From Mesorhizobium sp. WSM4306 (lineage in GTDB: Bacteria > Pseudomonadota > Alphaproteobacteria > Rhizobiales > Rhizobiaceae), in the NCBI RefSeq assembly GCF_007003975.1, contig NZ_VFTC01000011.1:113979-177978 (forward strand): a stretch of 64,000 nt of DNA, read 5' to 3'. The position numbers were made by a program, and so were the translations under genes. This document shows positions 44,712 to 53,404 of this stretch, piece by piece. The notes under the pieces were generated by a model. The model worked only from the letters and a program-made list of their open reading frames with translations. It was not told where the DNA came from and did no database searches. The first letter of the stretch is position 1. Each line of letters starts with the position of its first letter.

Positions 44712-44920
44712 TCTTGGCCAGGCGCAGCCCCGGTATTAAATCTTCGTAAGATAGCGCAAAAACCCTAAATCGGACCGATCTCTGCCCTAAATGCAGGGCT
44801 GTCGATCTGGGCCGCTGCCATGCCAGGCGAGACGGGCAACCGCGACCGTCGACACGCCGGATGGCTGTTTCCCCGCGAACGGCCACGGCGCCGGATCATC
44901 TCTCGCCCGGACAAACGACC

Positions 44921-46453
44921 ATGTCAGACATCCTTCGCAGACATCGCGTCGCGGCCTTGCTGGGCGCTGCGCTGATCATATCCCCCTTCGTCATGTCTCT
45001 TGCTGAAAGTGCTAGCAACGCCGTTGCGACGACCCAGACCCCTGTTGCCGGCATAACGGTGCCCAACGGCTCCTTCGCGCCGATCGTGGCGACCGACAAG
45101 CCGGCGGTAGTGACGGTCACCACGGTGATGAAGGCACCGCCGCAAACCATGGGCGAGGAGTCTCCCTTCGACGGCGGCGGCTCGCCTTTCGACGAGCAAT
45201 TCCGGCAGTTCTTTGGCGATCAGGGCATACCCATGCCGAAAACGTCGCCGCAGCAACAGGCACAGCGCGCTGAGGCACTCGGCTCCGGCTTCATCGTCGG
45301 CGCCGACGGCACCATCGTGACCAACAACCATGTCGTCGACGGCGCCACGTCGATCAAGGTAACGCTCGACGACGGCACCGAGCTTCCCGCCACGTTGGTC
45401 GGCCGCGACGCCAAGAACGACCTCGCGGTGCTCAAGGTCAAGTCCGGCAAGCCTTTGCCGACCGTCAAATGGGGCGATTCCGACAAGCTCATGGCGGGCG
45501 ACCAGATACTCGCCTTCGGCAATCCGTTCGGCATCGGCACCACGGTCACCGCGGGCATCGTCTCGGCACGCGGTCGCGACCTCAACAGCGGCCCGTTCGA
45601 CGACTTCATCCAGATCGACGCGCCGATCAACCACGGCAATTCCGGCGGCCCGCTGGTCGATGTCAGTGGCAATGTCGTCGGCATCAACACGGCGATCTTT
45701 TCACCGAACGGCGGCAGCGTCGGCGTCGGCTTCGCCATTCCCTCGGACCAGGCGCAAAAAGTCGTCGCCAAGCTTATGAAGGGCGGCAACATCCAGTACG
45801 GCTATCTCGGCGTGCAGATCCAGCCGGTGACGCCGGATGTGGCCGGCGCTGTCGGCCTCGACCATCCCGGCGGCGCGCTGGTTTCAGAGGTCACCGAGGG
45901 ATCGCCGGCGGCGAAGGCCGGGATCAAGACCGGCGACGTCATCACCAGCTTCGCCGGCGATCCGATCAAGGATCCCAAGGATCTGTCGCGCGCCGTCGCC
46001 GATGTCGCGCCCGGCGCGAAGGAAACGCTCGATGTCTGGCGCGGCGGCAAGACGGTGCAGATATCCGCCGATGTCGGCCGCAACAGCGACGATGTGAAGT
46101 CGGCCTCGACCGAGGGCGACAATCAAAAACCCTCGGCCGGCCAGGCGCTTCGCGTGCCATCGCTCGGCCTCGGCCTGACCGATCTGACGCCCGATATACG
46201 CGAGGAGCTGAACCTGGCGGCCAACCAGCGCGGCGCCGTGGTCGAGCGCGTCAATCCAGACAAGGCGGCTTCCAATGCCGGCCTGCAGCCGGGCGATGTC
46301 ATCGTCGCCGTCGACCAGTCTCCGGTGCGCAACGCAAGGCAGGCCAACCAGGCGATCGCCGAGGCCGGCAGGTCGGGCCGGAAGTCGGTGCTGCTTCTGG
46401 TCGACCGTGGCGACGCGCAGATCTTCGTCGCCGTGCCCTTCGCCGCCGGCTGA
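44921..46453 (+). CDS. degP: Deg/HtrA-family periplasmic serine protease
   Basis: This is a 510-residue Do-type endopeptidase. A signal or anchor segment occupies residues about 8-33 (RVAALLGAALIISPFVMSLAES). The trypsin-like domain has the triad in TNNHVVDGA (His), DAKNDLAVLKV (Asp) and NHGNSGGPLVD (Ser). Two PDZ domains follow, from about residue 285 (GYLGVQIQPVTPDVA) and about 410 (LGLGLTDLTPDIREEL, ending VLLLVDRGDAQIFVAVPF). It degrades or refolds damaged envelope proteins. The ATG at 44921 places the signal segment correctly; the SD is weak. It may be a DegQ-type paralogue rather than DegP itself. Confidence 0.93.
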   Translation: MSDILRRHRVAALLGAALIISPFVMSLAESASNAVATTQTPVAGITVPNGSFAPIVATDKPAVVTVTTVMKAPPQTMGEESPFDGGGSPFDEQFRQFFGDQGIPMPKTSPQQQAQRAEALGSGFIVGADGTIVTNNHVVDGATSIKVTLDDGTELPATLVGRDAKNDLAVLKVKSGKPLPTVKWGDSDKLMAGDQILAFGNPFGIGTTVTAGIVSARGRDLNSGPFDDFIQIDAPINHGNSGGPLVDVSGNVVGINTAIFSPNGGSVGVGFAIPSDQAQKVVAKLMKGGNIQYGYLGVQIQPVTPDVAGAVGLDHPGGALVSEVTEGSPAAKAGIKTGDVITSFAGDPIKDPKDLSRAVADVAPGAKETLDVWRGGKTVQISADVGRNSDDVKSASTEGDNQKPSAGQALRVPSLGLGLTDLTPDIREELNLAANQRGAVVERVNPDKAASNAGLQPGDVIVAVDQSPVRNARQANQAIAEAGRSGRKSVLLLVDRGDAQIFVAVPFAAG

Positions 46454-46588
46454 GGCACGATGCGGCAGGCCGCCGGGGTGATCCTGGTGGGCCTGCCGCG
46501 CCGCCCAAGATTCCTGTTGCCCGCTAGCACATCTTCGAGAACACTGCGGCAGGGTCGGTAATGGCCTGCTGCAAACGGATAGTCCGAG

Positions 46589-47200
46589 ATGGTCACCCGC
46601 GGTTTTTCCTCCGGTCGAAAGCCTCCAGCCGAGACCGACGCGCGCATCCCGCCCGGGCAGTATCTCGAACAGGGTTTTCCGGTCCTGTCGGCGGGACCGA
46701 CGCCGCGGGTGCGCACCGAGGACTGGTCGTTCACACTCAAGCACGGGCCGCGCCCGATCAAGAAATGGAACTGGGCCGAGTTCAACGCGCTGCCCTTGAC
46801 CAAGATGACGCGCGACATCCATTGCGTCACCGCCTGGACCAAGTTCGATACGGCATGGCAAGGCATGCTGGTCGACGACATCCTCGCCGATGCCGGCATC
46901 GAAGCGCCGACCGGCTTCCTGCTGGCGCATGGATATGACGGCTACACCACCAACGTGCCGGCAAAGGATCTCACCACCGGCAAGGCGATGGTGGCGCTGC
47001 TTTATGAAGGCAAGCCGATCACGCCCGACCATGGCGGTCCGGCGCGGCTTCTGGTGCCGCATCTTTATTTCTGGAAGTCGGCCAAATGGCTGAACGGCCT
47101 GCAGTTCACCGAGCGCGACGAGCCGGGCTTCTGGGAATTGCGCGGCTATCATATCTATGGCGACCCGTGGCGCGAGCAGCGCTATAGCGGCGATCCATGA
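46589..47200 (+). CDS. Molybdopterin-dependent (sulfite-oxidase-fold) oxidoreductase
   Basis: This is a 203-residue protein with the sulfite oxidase/YedY catalytic fold and no signal peptide. The cofactor Cys is expected in TRDIHCVTAWTKFDT near residue 75. The other conserved parts are FLLAHGYDGYTTNVP, HGGPARLLVPHLYFWKSAKW and FWELRGYHIYGDPW. It probably reduces or oxidises a small S- or N-oxide in the cytoplasm. It overlaps the flavin reductase gene by 4 bases, so that protein is the likely electron partner. Confidence 0.9.
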   Translation: MVTRGFSSGRKPPAETDARIPPGQYLEQGFPVLSAGPTPRVRTEDWSFTLKHGPRPIKKWNWAEFNALPLTKMTRDIHCVTAWTKFDTAWQGMLVDDILADAGIEAPTGFLLAHGYDGYTTNVPAKDLTTGKAMVALLYEGKPITPDHGGPARLLVPHLYFWKSAKWLNGLQFTERDEPGFWELRGYHIYGDPWREQRYSGDP

Positions 47201-47934
47201 GCGAAGCGCCGCAATCTCCCTGGCAGACGGCGAAAATCACCCGGATCGAAAAGCGCACGCCACGCGTCACCAGTTTCTTCTTCGCGCTGTCGCGGCCTTT
47301 CGCCTATCGCGCCGGACAGCATGTCGACGTCAGGCTGACGGCGCCTGACGGCTATCAGGCGCGCCGTTCCTATTCTATCGCCTCGGCGCCGGAGAGCGTC
47401 ACGATCGAGCTGGCGATCGAAAAACTCGACGACGGTGAAGTGTCGCCCTTTTTCCACGAGGTGGCGGTGGTCGGCGACGAGATCGAGCTGCGCGGGCCGC
47501 TTGGCGGGCATTTCGTCTGGTCCGACAGCGATGGCGGGCCACTGCTTCTGGTCGGCGGCGGCTCCGGCGTGGTGCCGCTGATGGCGATGGTGCGTCACCG
47601 GACCTTGCGCAAATCCGTGGCGCCGGTCGCGCTGATGTTTTCGGTGCGGGTCTGGGACGAGGTGATCTTCCGCGACGAGCTGATCGGTCTCGACGATCGC
47701 CGTGACGGTTTCGACCTGGTGCTGACGCTGACCCGCGAGGCCCCACACCGCCCGTCCGATTATTCAAGGCGCATCGACACGGCAATGGTCATGCAGGCGC
47801 TCGCGCGGCTGCCGCAACCGCCGGCGCTCGCCTTCGTCTGCGGCTCGAACGCCTTCGTGTCGGCGGCCGCCCAGGCGCTGATCGACGCCGGCATATCAGC
47901 GGACATCATCCGCACCGAGCGCTACGGCGTCTGA
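47197..47934 (+). CDS. FAD/NAD(P)-binding reductase partner of the molybdoenzyme
   Basis: This is a 245-residue ferredoxin-reductase-type flavoprotein without an iron-sulfur domain. The flavin-binding region is YRAGQHVDVRLTAPDGYQ followed by RSYSIASAPE; the nucleotide-binding region is LLLVGGGSGVVPLMAMVRH. It ends with FVCGSNAFVSAAAQALIDAG and a terminal aromatic-containing RYGV. It should pass electrons from NAD(P)H to the upstream molybdoenzyme, with which it is translationally coupled (ATGA). Confidence 0.9.
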   Translation: MSEAPQSPWQTAKITRIEKRTPRVTSFFFALSRPFAYRAGQHVDVRLTAPDGYQARRSYSIASAPESVTIELAIEKLDDGEVSPFFHEVAVVGDEIELRGPLGGHFVWSDSDGGPLLLVGGGSGVVPLMAMVRHRTLRKSVAPVALMFSVRVWDEVIFRDELIGLDDRRDGFDLVLTLTREAPHRPSDYSRRIDTAMVMQALARLPQPPALAFVCGSNAFVSAAAQALIDAGISADIIRTERYGV

Positions 47935-47948
47935 ACGGGCGGCGCCGC

Positions 47949-49058
47949 TCAGGCCTCGATTTCGAGCGCCGACAGCGGTTTCGAGCAGCAGGCAAGGATG
48001 AAGCCGTCATCGATCTCGTGGTCGAGGATGCCGCCATTGTGGCTCATCTCGACAGCGCCGGAGACCTTCTTCACCTTGCAGGTGCCGCACAGGCCGAACT
48101 CGCAGGCGGCTGGTATCCGCACGCCCGAGCTGCGCGCCGTCTGCAGCACGGTCTGGCCGGCGACGCAGTCGGCGTCGACCTCCGAAAGCGAGAAGCGGAT
48201 CGGCGTGACGGCTTCGACAGGGACAGCAGTGCCGTCTTCAGCGGGTGAGGCAAACGGCGCCGGGATTTCCTCCACCGCGGGCGCGGCAAAGCTCTCCTGA
48301 TGATATTTCGTCATATCGAAGCCGGTGGCATCCAGCATGCCGCGCACTGCGCGCATGAACGGATCGGGGCCGCAGCAAAAGATCTCGCGCTCGCGGAAAT
48401 CGGGCGCCAGCAGCGGCAGCCGGATCGCGTCGATACGGCCCATATGGCCGTACCAGCCTTCGCGGCTCGACCGCTCCTCGATCATGAAGCCGAGCGACAG
48501 GCCGGGCATATGACCGCCGAGCAGTTCGAGTTCCTTGCGGAAGATGATCTCTTCCGCACGCCGCGCGCAATTGACGAAGCCGACATCTGTCCATGGCGCA
48601 CAGTCGTTGAGCCAGCGCAGCATCGACATCATCGGCGTCACGCCGGAGCCGGCAGAAATGAACAGATATTTGGCTGCGGGGTGGCTGTGCAACGAGAAGT
48701 CGCCGGCCGGCCCATAGGCCTTGACGTGCGAACCGGGCAGCAGATGATCGAACATCCAGCGTGTGCCGATGCTGCCGGCCTGCGCCTTCACCGTCACCGC
48801 AATCGAAAACGGCCGCGACGGCGAGGACGACAGCGTATAGGTGCGCATCTGCGGCCCGTCCGGTGTCGGCAGCTCCAGCGTCACGAACTGGCCCGGCTTG
48901 TAGCGGAACCAGGTCTGGTTATCGGAGCGGAAGGTGAAGGTCTTGACGTCCGGCGCCTCGTCGCTGACGCCGATCACTTCCAGCACCTGCAGCCTGTCGT
49001 TCCACGGCGCCATCTGGTCGAGATGGCGATAGAGCCCAAGATCCGTCATCGCATTCAT
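47949..49058 (-). CDS. gbcB: Glycine betaine demethylase reductase subunit
   Basis: This 369-residue electron-transfer protein has a flavin domain (YKPGQFVTLELPTPDG, RTYTLSSSPS), an NAD domain (YLFISAGSGVTPMMSMLRW) and a C-terminal plant-type 2Fe-2S domain (PAACEFGLCGTCKVKK with a final Cys in ILACCSKP). It supplies electrons to the Rieske oxygenase encoded immediately upstream. The pair matches GbcA/GbcB of pseudomonads, which remove one methyl from glycine betaine as formaldehyde. A palindromic element separates it from gbcA by 70 bases; expression is presumably under the same riboswitch. Close relatives include carnitine and stachydrine demethylase reductases. Confidence 0.88.
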   Translation of the reverse strand: MNAMTDLGLYRHLDQMAPWNDRLQVLEVIGVSDEAPDVKTFTFRSDNQTWFRYKPGQFVTLELPTPDGPQMRTYTLSSSPSRPFSIAVTVKAQAGSIGTRWMFDHLLPGSHVKAYGPAGDFSLHSHPAAKYLFISAGSGVTPMMSMLRWLNDCAPWTDVGFVNCARRAEEIIFRKELELLGGHMPGLSLGFMIEERSSREGWYGHMGRIDAIRLPLLAPDFREREIFCCGPDPFMRAVRGMLDATGFDMTKYHQESFAAPAVEEIPAPFASPAEDGTAVPVEAVTPIRFSLSEVDADCVAGQTVLQTARSSGVRIPAACEFGLCGTCKVKKVSGAVEMSHNGGILDHEIDDGFILACCSKPLSALEIEA

Positions 49059-49079
49059 CCCTCAAGTCCTTTTTGCTCT

Positions 49080-49128
49080 GCTCATGTCGTGATCCCAAAA
49101 CCGCGATACACTTTTGGGCGACATGAGC
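49080..49128. repeat. Palindromic intergenic element, copy 6
   Basis: GCTCATGTCG / CGACATGAGC arms with CCCAAAACCG and CTTTTGGG inside. It begins directly after the gbcA stop, in the gbcA-gbcB junction. In this position it can shape the relative amounts of the two messages. Confidence 0.8.
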
Positions 49129-50376
49129 TCACGCGACGCTGCGCAGCGCCGGCCGGCCGCCTTCGGCGAGGCGCGGGCCGATGAAGGCCGCGTACCATTC
49201 GACGAACTGGATCACGCCACCCTCGTGCAACTCCGAATAGGGGCCTGGCTCATAGGCCGGCGACAGGATGCCGAAGGCATTTTCCTCGACGATGCGGCGG
49301 TCCTGGTCATTGGTTTCGGTCCAGACATGCGTGAGCTCTTCAAGGTTGTAGTCGACGCCCTCGACAGCATCCTTGTGCACCAGCCACTTGGTCGTCACCG
49401 CAGTCTCCGTGGCGCTGATCGGCAGCACCCGGAAGGTCACTGCATGGTCGATGAGGATGTGGTTCCAGGTCGTCGGATAGTGGTAGTGCATCAAGGTGCC
49501 GATGCGGTCGGCGGACACGGTGTCGGAGAGGTTCTTCGTCACCGCGCGCTTTCCCGTCATCGTGTAGCTGACGGCGTCGCGTAAAAGCGGCGCGCGGGTG
49601 GCGCGGTACTGTCCGGCCGGATCGATGCGGAACTTGCTCGGCAGGCCCGCCGCTTCGCATTTTGCCCAGTGCGACAGCATCTCCGGGTCGCTGTCGGCGC
49701 CCTGCACGCCGGTCACGGTCGGCGCTTCCGGGAATGTCTTGCACAGCTCGGGATGATTGCCGGCGCAGTGGTAGCACTCGCGATTGTTTTCCCAGACCAG
49801 CTTCCAGTTGCCCTTCTCGATGATCGTCGACTCGAAGGCGACCTTGGCTTCATTCAGCTGGTGCGGCTTGAGGTACGGTTCGATCATGGCCCGCATCGGC
49901 GCGAAGTCTGCGGGTTCTTTCGCGAGGCAGATGAAGATGTAACCGGCCACACTTTCGCAGGCGACCGGCTTCAGGCCGAACTGGCTCTTGTCGAAACCCT
50001 CGGCCATCTGGCGGGCAAACAGCAGTCGGCCATCCAGCTCGTAGGTCCACTGGTGATAGGGGCAGACCAGCTTTGCCGCCGTGCCTTTCTCGGTATTGCA
50101 GACGCGGCTGCCGCGATGCCGGCAGGAATTGTGAAAGGCGTTGATGTTGCCCTTCTGGTCGCGAACGAGCACCACCGGATAGTCGCCGATCTGCACGGTG
50201 ATGTAGCTGCCGGGCTTCGGCAGTTCGCAATCATGGCCGATGAACAGCCAGTCGCGATACCAGATCAGCTCCATGTCGACCTTGAAATAGTCCGGGTCGG
50301 TGTAGAAGGGCTGTTCGAGCGAAAAGCCTTGCTTGCGGCCGTTCAAGAGCCTCAGCATGTCGTTGCGCGCATCCAT
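49129..50376 (-). CDS. gbcA: Glycine betaine demethylase, Rieske oxygenase subunit
   Basis: This is a 415-residue Rieske non-haem iron oxygenase. The Rieske site is FHNSCRHRGSRVC (Cys-x-His) and KLVCPYHQW (Cys-x2-His); the mononuclear iron site is in NNRECYHCAGNHPEL. WLVHKDAVEGVDY and TNDQDRRIVEEN are shared with the Pseudomonas glycine betaine enzyme GbcA as I know it. It demethylates glycine betaine to dimethylglycine and formaldehyde with O2. The ATG at 50376 has a GAGGA SD. The long leader upstream holds a cobalamin riboswitch. Its substrate is also the end product of the carnitine pathway at 22-31 kb. Confidence 0.92.
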   Translation of the reverse strand: MDARNDMLRLLNGRKQGFSLEQPFYTDPDYFKVDMELIWYRDWLFIGHDCELPKPGSYITVQIGDYPVVLVRDQKGNINAFHNSCRHRGSRVCNTEKGTAAKLVCPYHQWTYELDGRLLFARQMAEGFDKSQFGLKPVACESVAGYIFICLAKEPADFAPMRAMIEPYLKPHQLNEAKVAFESTIIEKGNWKLVWENNRECYHCAGNHPELCKTFPEAPTVTGVQGADSDPEMLSHWAKCEAAGLPSKFRIDPAGQYRATRAPLLRDAVSYTMTGKRAVTKNLSDTVSADRIGTLMHYHYPTTWNHILIDHAVTFRVLPISATETAVTTKWLVHKDAVEGVDYNLEELTHVWTETNDQDRRIVEENAFGILSPAYEPGPYSELHEGGVIQFVEWYAAFIGPRLAEGGRPALRSVA

Positions 50377-50499
50377 AGTTCTGTCCTCGTGGTTTAAGGA
50401 CTGAACTTGGTGGTGATGGAGGAAGGATCGGCCGCAGGCCGGCAACAGCCGGGCATGCGCTATCCACCTCTTGACCGCCCACCGCGATCAGTCGAGTTC

Positions 50500-50690
50500 A
50501 AGCATCTCGGGCTGGTTTCCGGGCTCTGGAGTTGTCCTTGCGGACCATCGCGACACCTTCCCAGGCTTCTTGCCCAGTGGTCTCCCGTTGCGACTTGAAC
50601 TCCACCACCGTTGCGGGGGCAGCGCCGGATTCTGACCGGCTTCCCAATTCTCCGCTGCGTCGTCACGAAGCGGCACCTGAGATGGAAGCA
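50500..50690 (-). promoter_or_regulatory. Cobalamin (B12) riboswitch upstream of gbcA
   Basis: Read leftward, the conserved core elements occur in the right order: AGGTGCC (50678-50672), GGGAAGCCGG (50645-50636), the B12 box GCTGCCCCCGCAAC (50623-50610), CCACTGG (50580-50574), GGGAAGG (50562-50556) and a closing GCCCGGAAACCAGCC near 50525-50510. This is the cobalamin aptamer. About 125 bases separate it from the gbcA ATG; a pyrimidine run (CCTTCCTCC) could pair with the SD, which suggests control at translation. Finding it ahead of a Rieske betaine demethylase is unexpected. Confidence 0.92.
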
Positions 50691-50906
50691 TCTAATCACG
50701 GCAGCGATCGCGACATCGGCATGAAAGCGACATCGCCTCCATGCGGCGCGACACGCGCGACGAACGCAGCGGCCGATGATCGTGGGGCCGACGGCGTTGT
50801 TTTCGGGGACGGATCGCGGCCATCGCAAATCACCTCGACTCAGACTGCCGATTAAGGAAAAACACGTCAACGGTATCGAAAAGTGACTATTAGCAGTTTC
50901 TAAAAT

Positions 50907-50922
50907 CGAACCGAACGGTTCG
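50907..50922. promoter_or_regulatory. TetR-like palindrome CGAACCG-AA-CGGTTCG
   Basis: Two perfect 7-base arms around AA resemble TetR/AcrR-family operators. A TTGACA-like box starts 6 bases to the right (50929). No TetR gene is in the window. It may control the DUF680-like genes or the riboswitch transcript, or be a leftover of a lost gene. Confidence 0.4.
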
Positions 50923-51197
50923 TTTCTGTTGACAATGCGTGCAGGACGGTGTGAACGCTGACGCCCGGACACACTCGGTGAGCCGGATGGTATTGTTACA
51001 TAAGCCTTTGTATTATTTAAACAAAATAAGATGATAGGCATGCTTATGAAAATTACAAGGGGTGAAATCATGGCCCAGCTGGAACAACTTCGTGATTGGA
51101 AACAAGCCTATGGCTTTCCCACATCGGGGCGGTCCGAACGACGCGAATTGCTCCCACCACACGCCGCTAGACGGACAGCAAAACTGGAGTACTAAAA

Positions 51198-51404
51198 ATG
51201 AAAAAGATCATCCTTACTGCCGCGGCCGTTTTGGCCATCACTGGCAGCGCCTTCGCTGGTAGCGACAATTATGGTTCCAATGGTGCGAACCAGCCCGCTG
51301 CCGCGGTTGACAGCTCGTATACGGCTTCCATTCAGAAGTCGGCGCCCGCTGACAAGCAGCCCCTCGTTCAGGGCAGCGACCGCAACCTCTTCGGCAATCG
51401 CTGA
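51198..51404 (+). CDS. DUF680-like small exported protein 1
   Basis: This 68-residue protein has a signal peptide (KKIILTAAAVLAITGSAFA) leaving a mature peptide of about 48 residues. It starts with SDNYGSNGANQP and ends QGSDRNLFGNR. It is the first of three tandem paralogues. I associate this build with DUF680, found mainly in Mesorhizobium; the function is unknown. The SD is GGAG, 8 bases upstream. A hairpin (51418-51441) separates it from the next copy. Confidence 0.87.
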   Translation: MKKIILTAAAVLAITGSAFAGSDNYGSNGANQPAAAVDSSYTASIQKSAPADKQPLVQGSDRNLFGNR

Positions 51405-51417
51405 TCCCGACCAAACG

Positions 51418-51441
51418 AAGAGCGGCCAGCTCGCCGCTCTT
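51418..51441 (+). terminator. Hairpin between DUF680-like genes 1 and 2
   Basis: AAGAGCGGC / GCCGCTCTT form a 9-bp stem with a 6-base loop after the first small gene. It lacks a T-run, so it may attenuate or protect the transcript rather than stop it completely. Confidence 0.55.
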
Positions 51442-51471
51442 GGGATCTCAAAAAATTCAGGAGTATTTAAA

Positions 51472-51675
51472 ATGAAAAAGATCATCCTTGCTGCCGCCGC
51501 CGTTCTGGCCGTTTCCGGCAGCGCTTTCGCCGCCAGTGACAACTATGGTTCGAACGGCGCCAACCAGCCTGCGGTTACGTCGACCGACAGTGGCCACACG
51601 GCTTCGGTTGTGAAGTCGGATTCGGCTGCTCAGGCCCCTGCACAGGGCGCCGACCGCAACCTCTTCGGCCGCTAA
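51472..51675 (+). CDS. DUF680-like small exported protein 2
   Basis: This 67-residue paralogue has an almost identical signal peptide (KKIILAAAAVLAVSGSAFA) and the same mature start SDNYGSNGANQP. The middle is divergent and Ser/Thr-rich, and it ends QGADRNLFGR. AGGAG lies 8 bases before the ATG. The DNA of the signal region is very close to copy 1, which indicates recent duplication or gene conversion. Confidence 0.87.
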   Translation: MKKIILAAAAVLAVSGSAFAASDNYGSNGANQPAVTSTDSGHTASVVKSDSAAQAPAQGADRNLFGR

Positions 51676-51791
51676 GGCCGATCGGGATCCGACCTCAGGG
51701 TTTTAAAACAACGATCCCAGTCGAACATCGAACAAAAACACAGAGCGGCGGACAGCCGCTTTGCCGCATGATGAAACTCAGGAGACCTGAA

Positions 51792-52031
51792 ATGAAGAAG
51801 ATTGCTCTTGCTGCCGCTGCGCTTTTGGTTGCCGCAGGCAGTGCTTATGCCCGCAACGACAATGTCGGCTCTGGCGCCGTCGACAACCAGGCGACCGTCA
51901 ACGTCGACAACACCCGGACGTCGTCGGTGCCGAACACCAGCTCGCCGGTTTACAAGCTGTTGAACTCGTCGGGCGACGTACAGAAGCCCGCCCCGCAAGG
52001 CAGCGACCGGAACCTCTTCGGCAATCGCTAG
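51792..52031 (+). CDS. DUF680-like small exported protein 3
   Basis: This 79-residue, more divergent paralogue has the signal KKIALAAAALLVAAGSAYA and a mature start NDNVGSGAVDNQ. An 11-residue-longer middle and the ending QGSDRNLFGNR follow. GGAGACC lies upstream of the ATG. The C-terminal (S/A)DRNLFG motif is the best-kept part of all three, so it is probably the functional end. A strong terminator lies about 140 bases downstream. Confidence 0.87.
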   Translation: MKKIALAAAALLVAAGSAYARNDNVGSGAVDNQATVNVDNTRTSSVPNTSSPVYKLLNSSGDVQKPAPQGSDRNLFGNR

Positions 52032-52083
52032 AACGTTTCACCGTTTCACAGAAACGGCGAACCGCTCTAGCTATTTGTTTTTC

Positions 52084-52150
52084 GCAATTCCCAAGGGAAA
52101 GCGCTGCGCGCTTTTCCCGGGAAAACCGCTCACACTTTTCCTGGAATTGC
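52084..52150. repeat. Intergenic inverted-repeat element of another type
   Basis: GCAATTCC / GGAATTGC outer arms enclose GGGAAAGCGC...GCGCTTTTCCC, giving a long imperfect stem. It is of the AT/GC-mixed type scattered in rhizobial genomes and differs from the CATGTCG/CATGATC family elsewhere in the window. Confidence 0.7.
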
Positions 52151-52168
52151 TCTAACAGCCGAAGTTTG

Positions 52169-52205
52169 AAAAAAGAGCGGCGGGCCTGGCCCGCCGCTCT
52201 TTTTT
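52169..52205. terminator. Strong bidirectional terminator
   Basis: A perfect 16-bp stem with a 5-base loop, GC-rich inside, with A6 on the left and T7 on the right. It ends both the DUF680-like genes (rightward) and the agl operon (leftward, stop at 52227). Confidence 0.95.
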
Positions 52206-52226
52206 TATCGATACGACGCGCCGATC

Positions 52227-53339
<1,113 letters not shown>

Positions 53340-53404
53340 GATTTCCTCCCAGTGATTTCCCTAGAGAACCCAGATTTCCTCAAGAAATTCCGTTTCGTCA
53401 AAAC

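Larger units (their letters stand above)
50377..51197. other. Long intergenic region with riboswitch and palindrome
   Basis: This gap of about 820 bases holds the cobalamin riboswitch (50500-50690, minus strand), its expression platform down to the gbcA start, a TetR-like palindrome at 50907-50922 and, from about 50990, AT-rich DNA that is the likely promoter of the DUF680-like genes. Short frames inside it do not look like genes. Confidence 0.7.

Noticed and set aside
51062..51262. 66-codon frame just before the first DUF680-like gene
   Set aside because: It overlaps the signal-peptide start of the next gene, has unlikely composition and lies in the AT-rich promoter zone.
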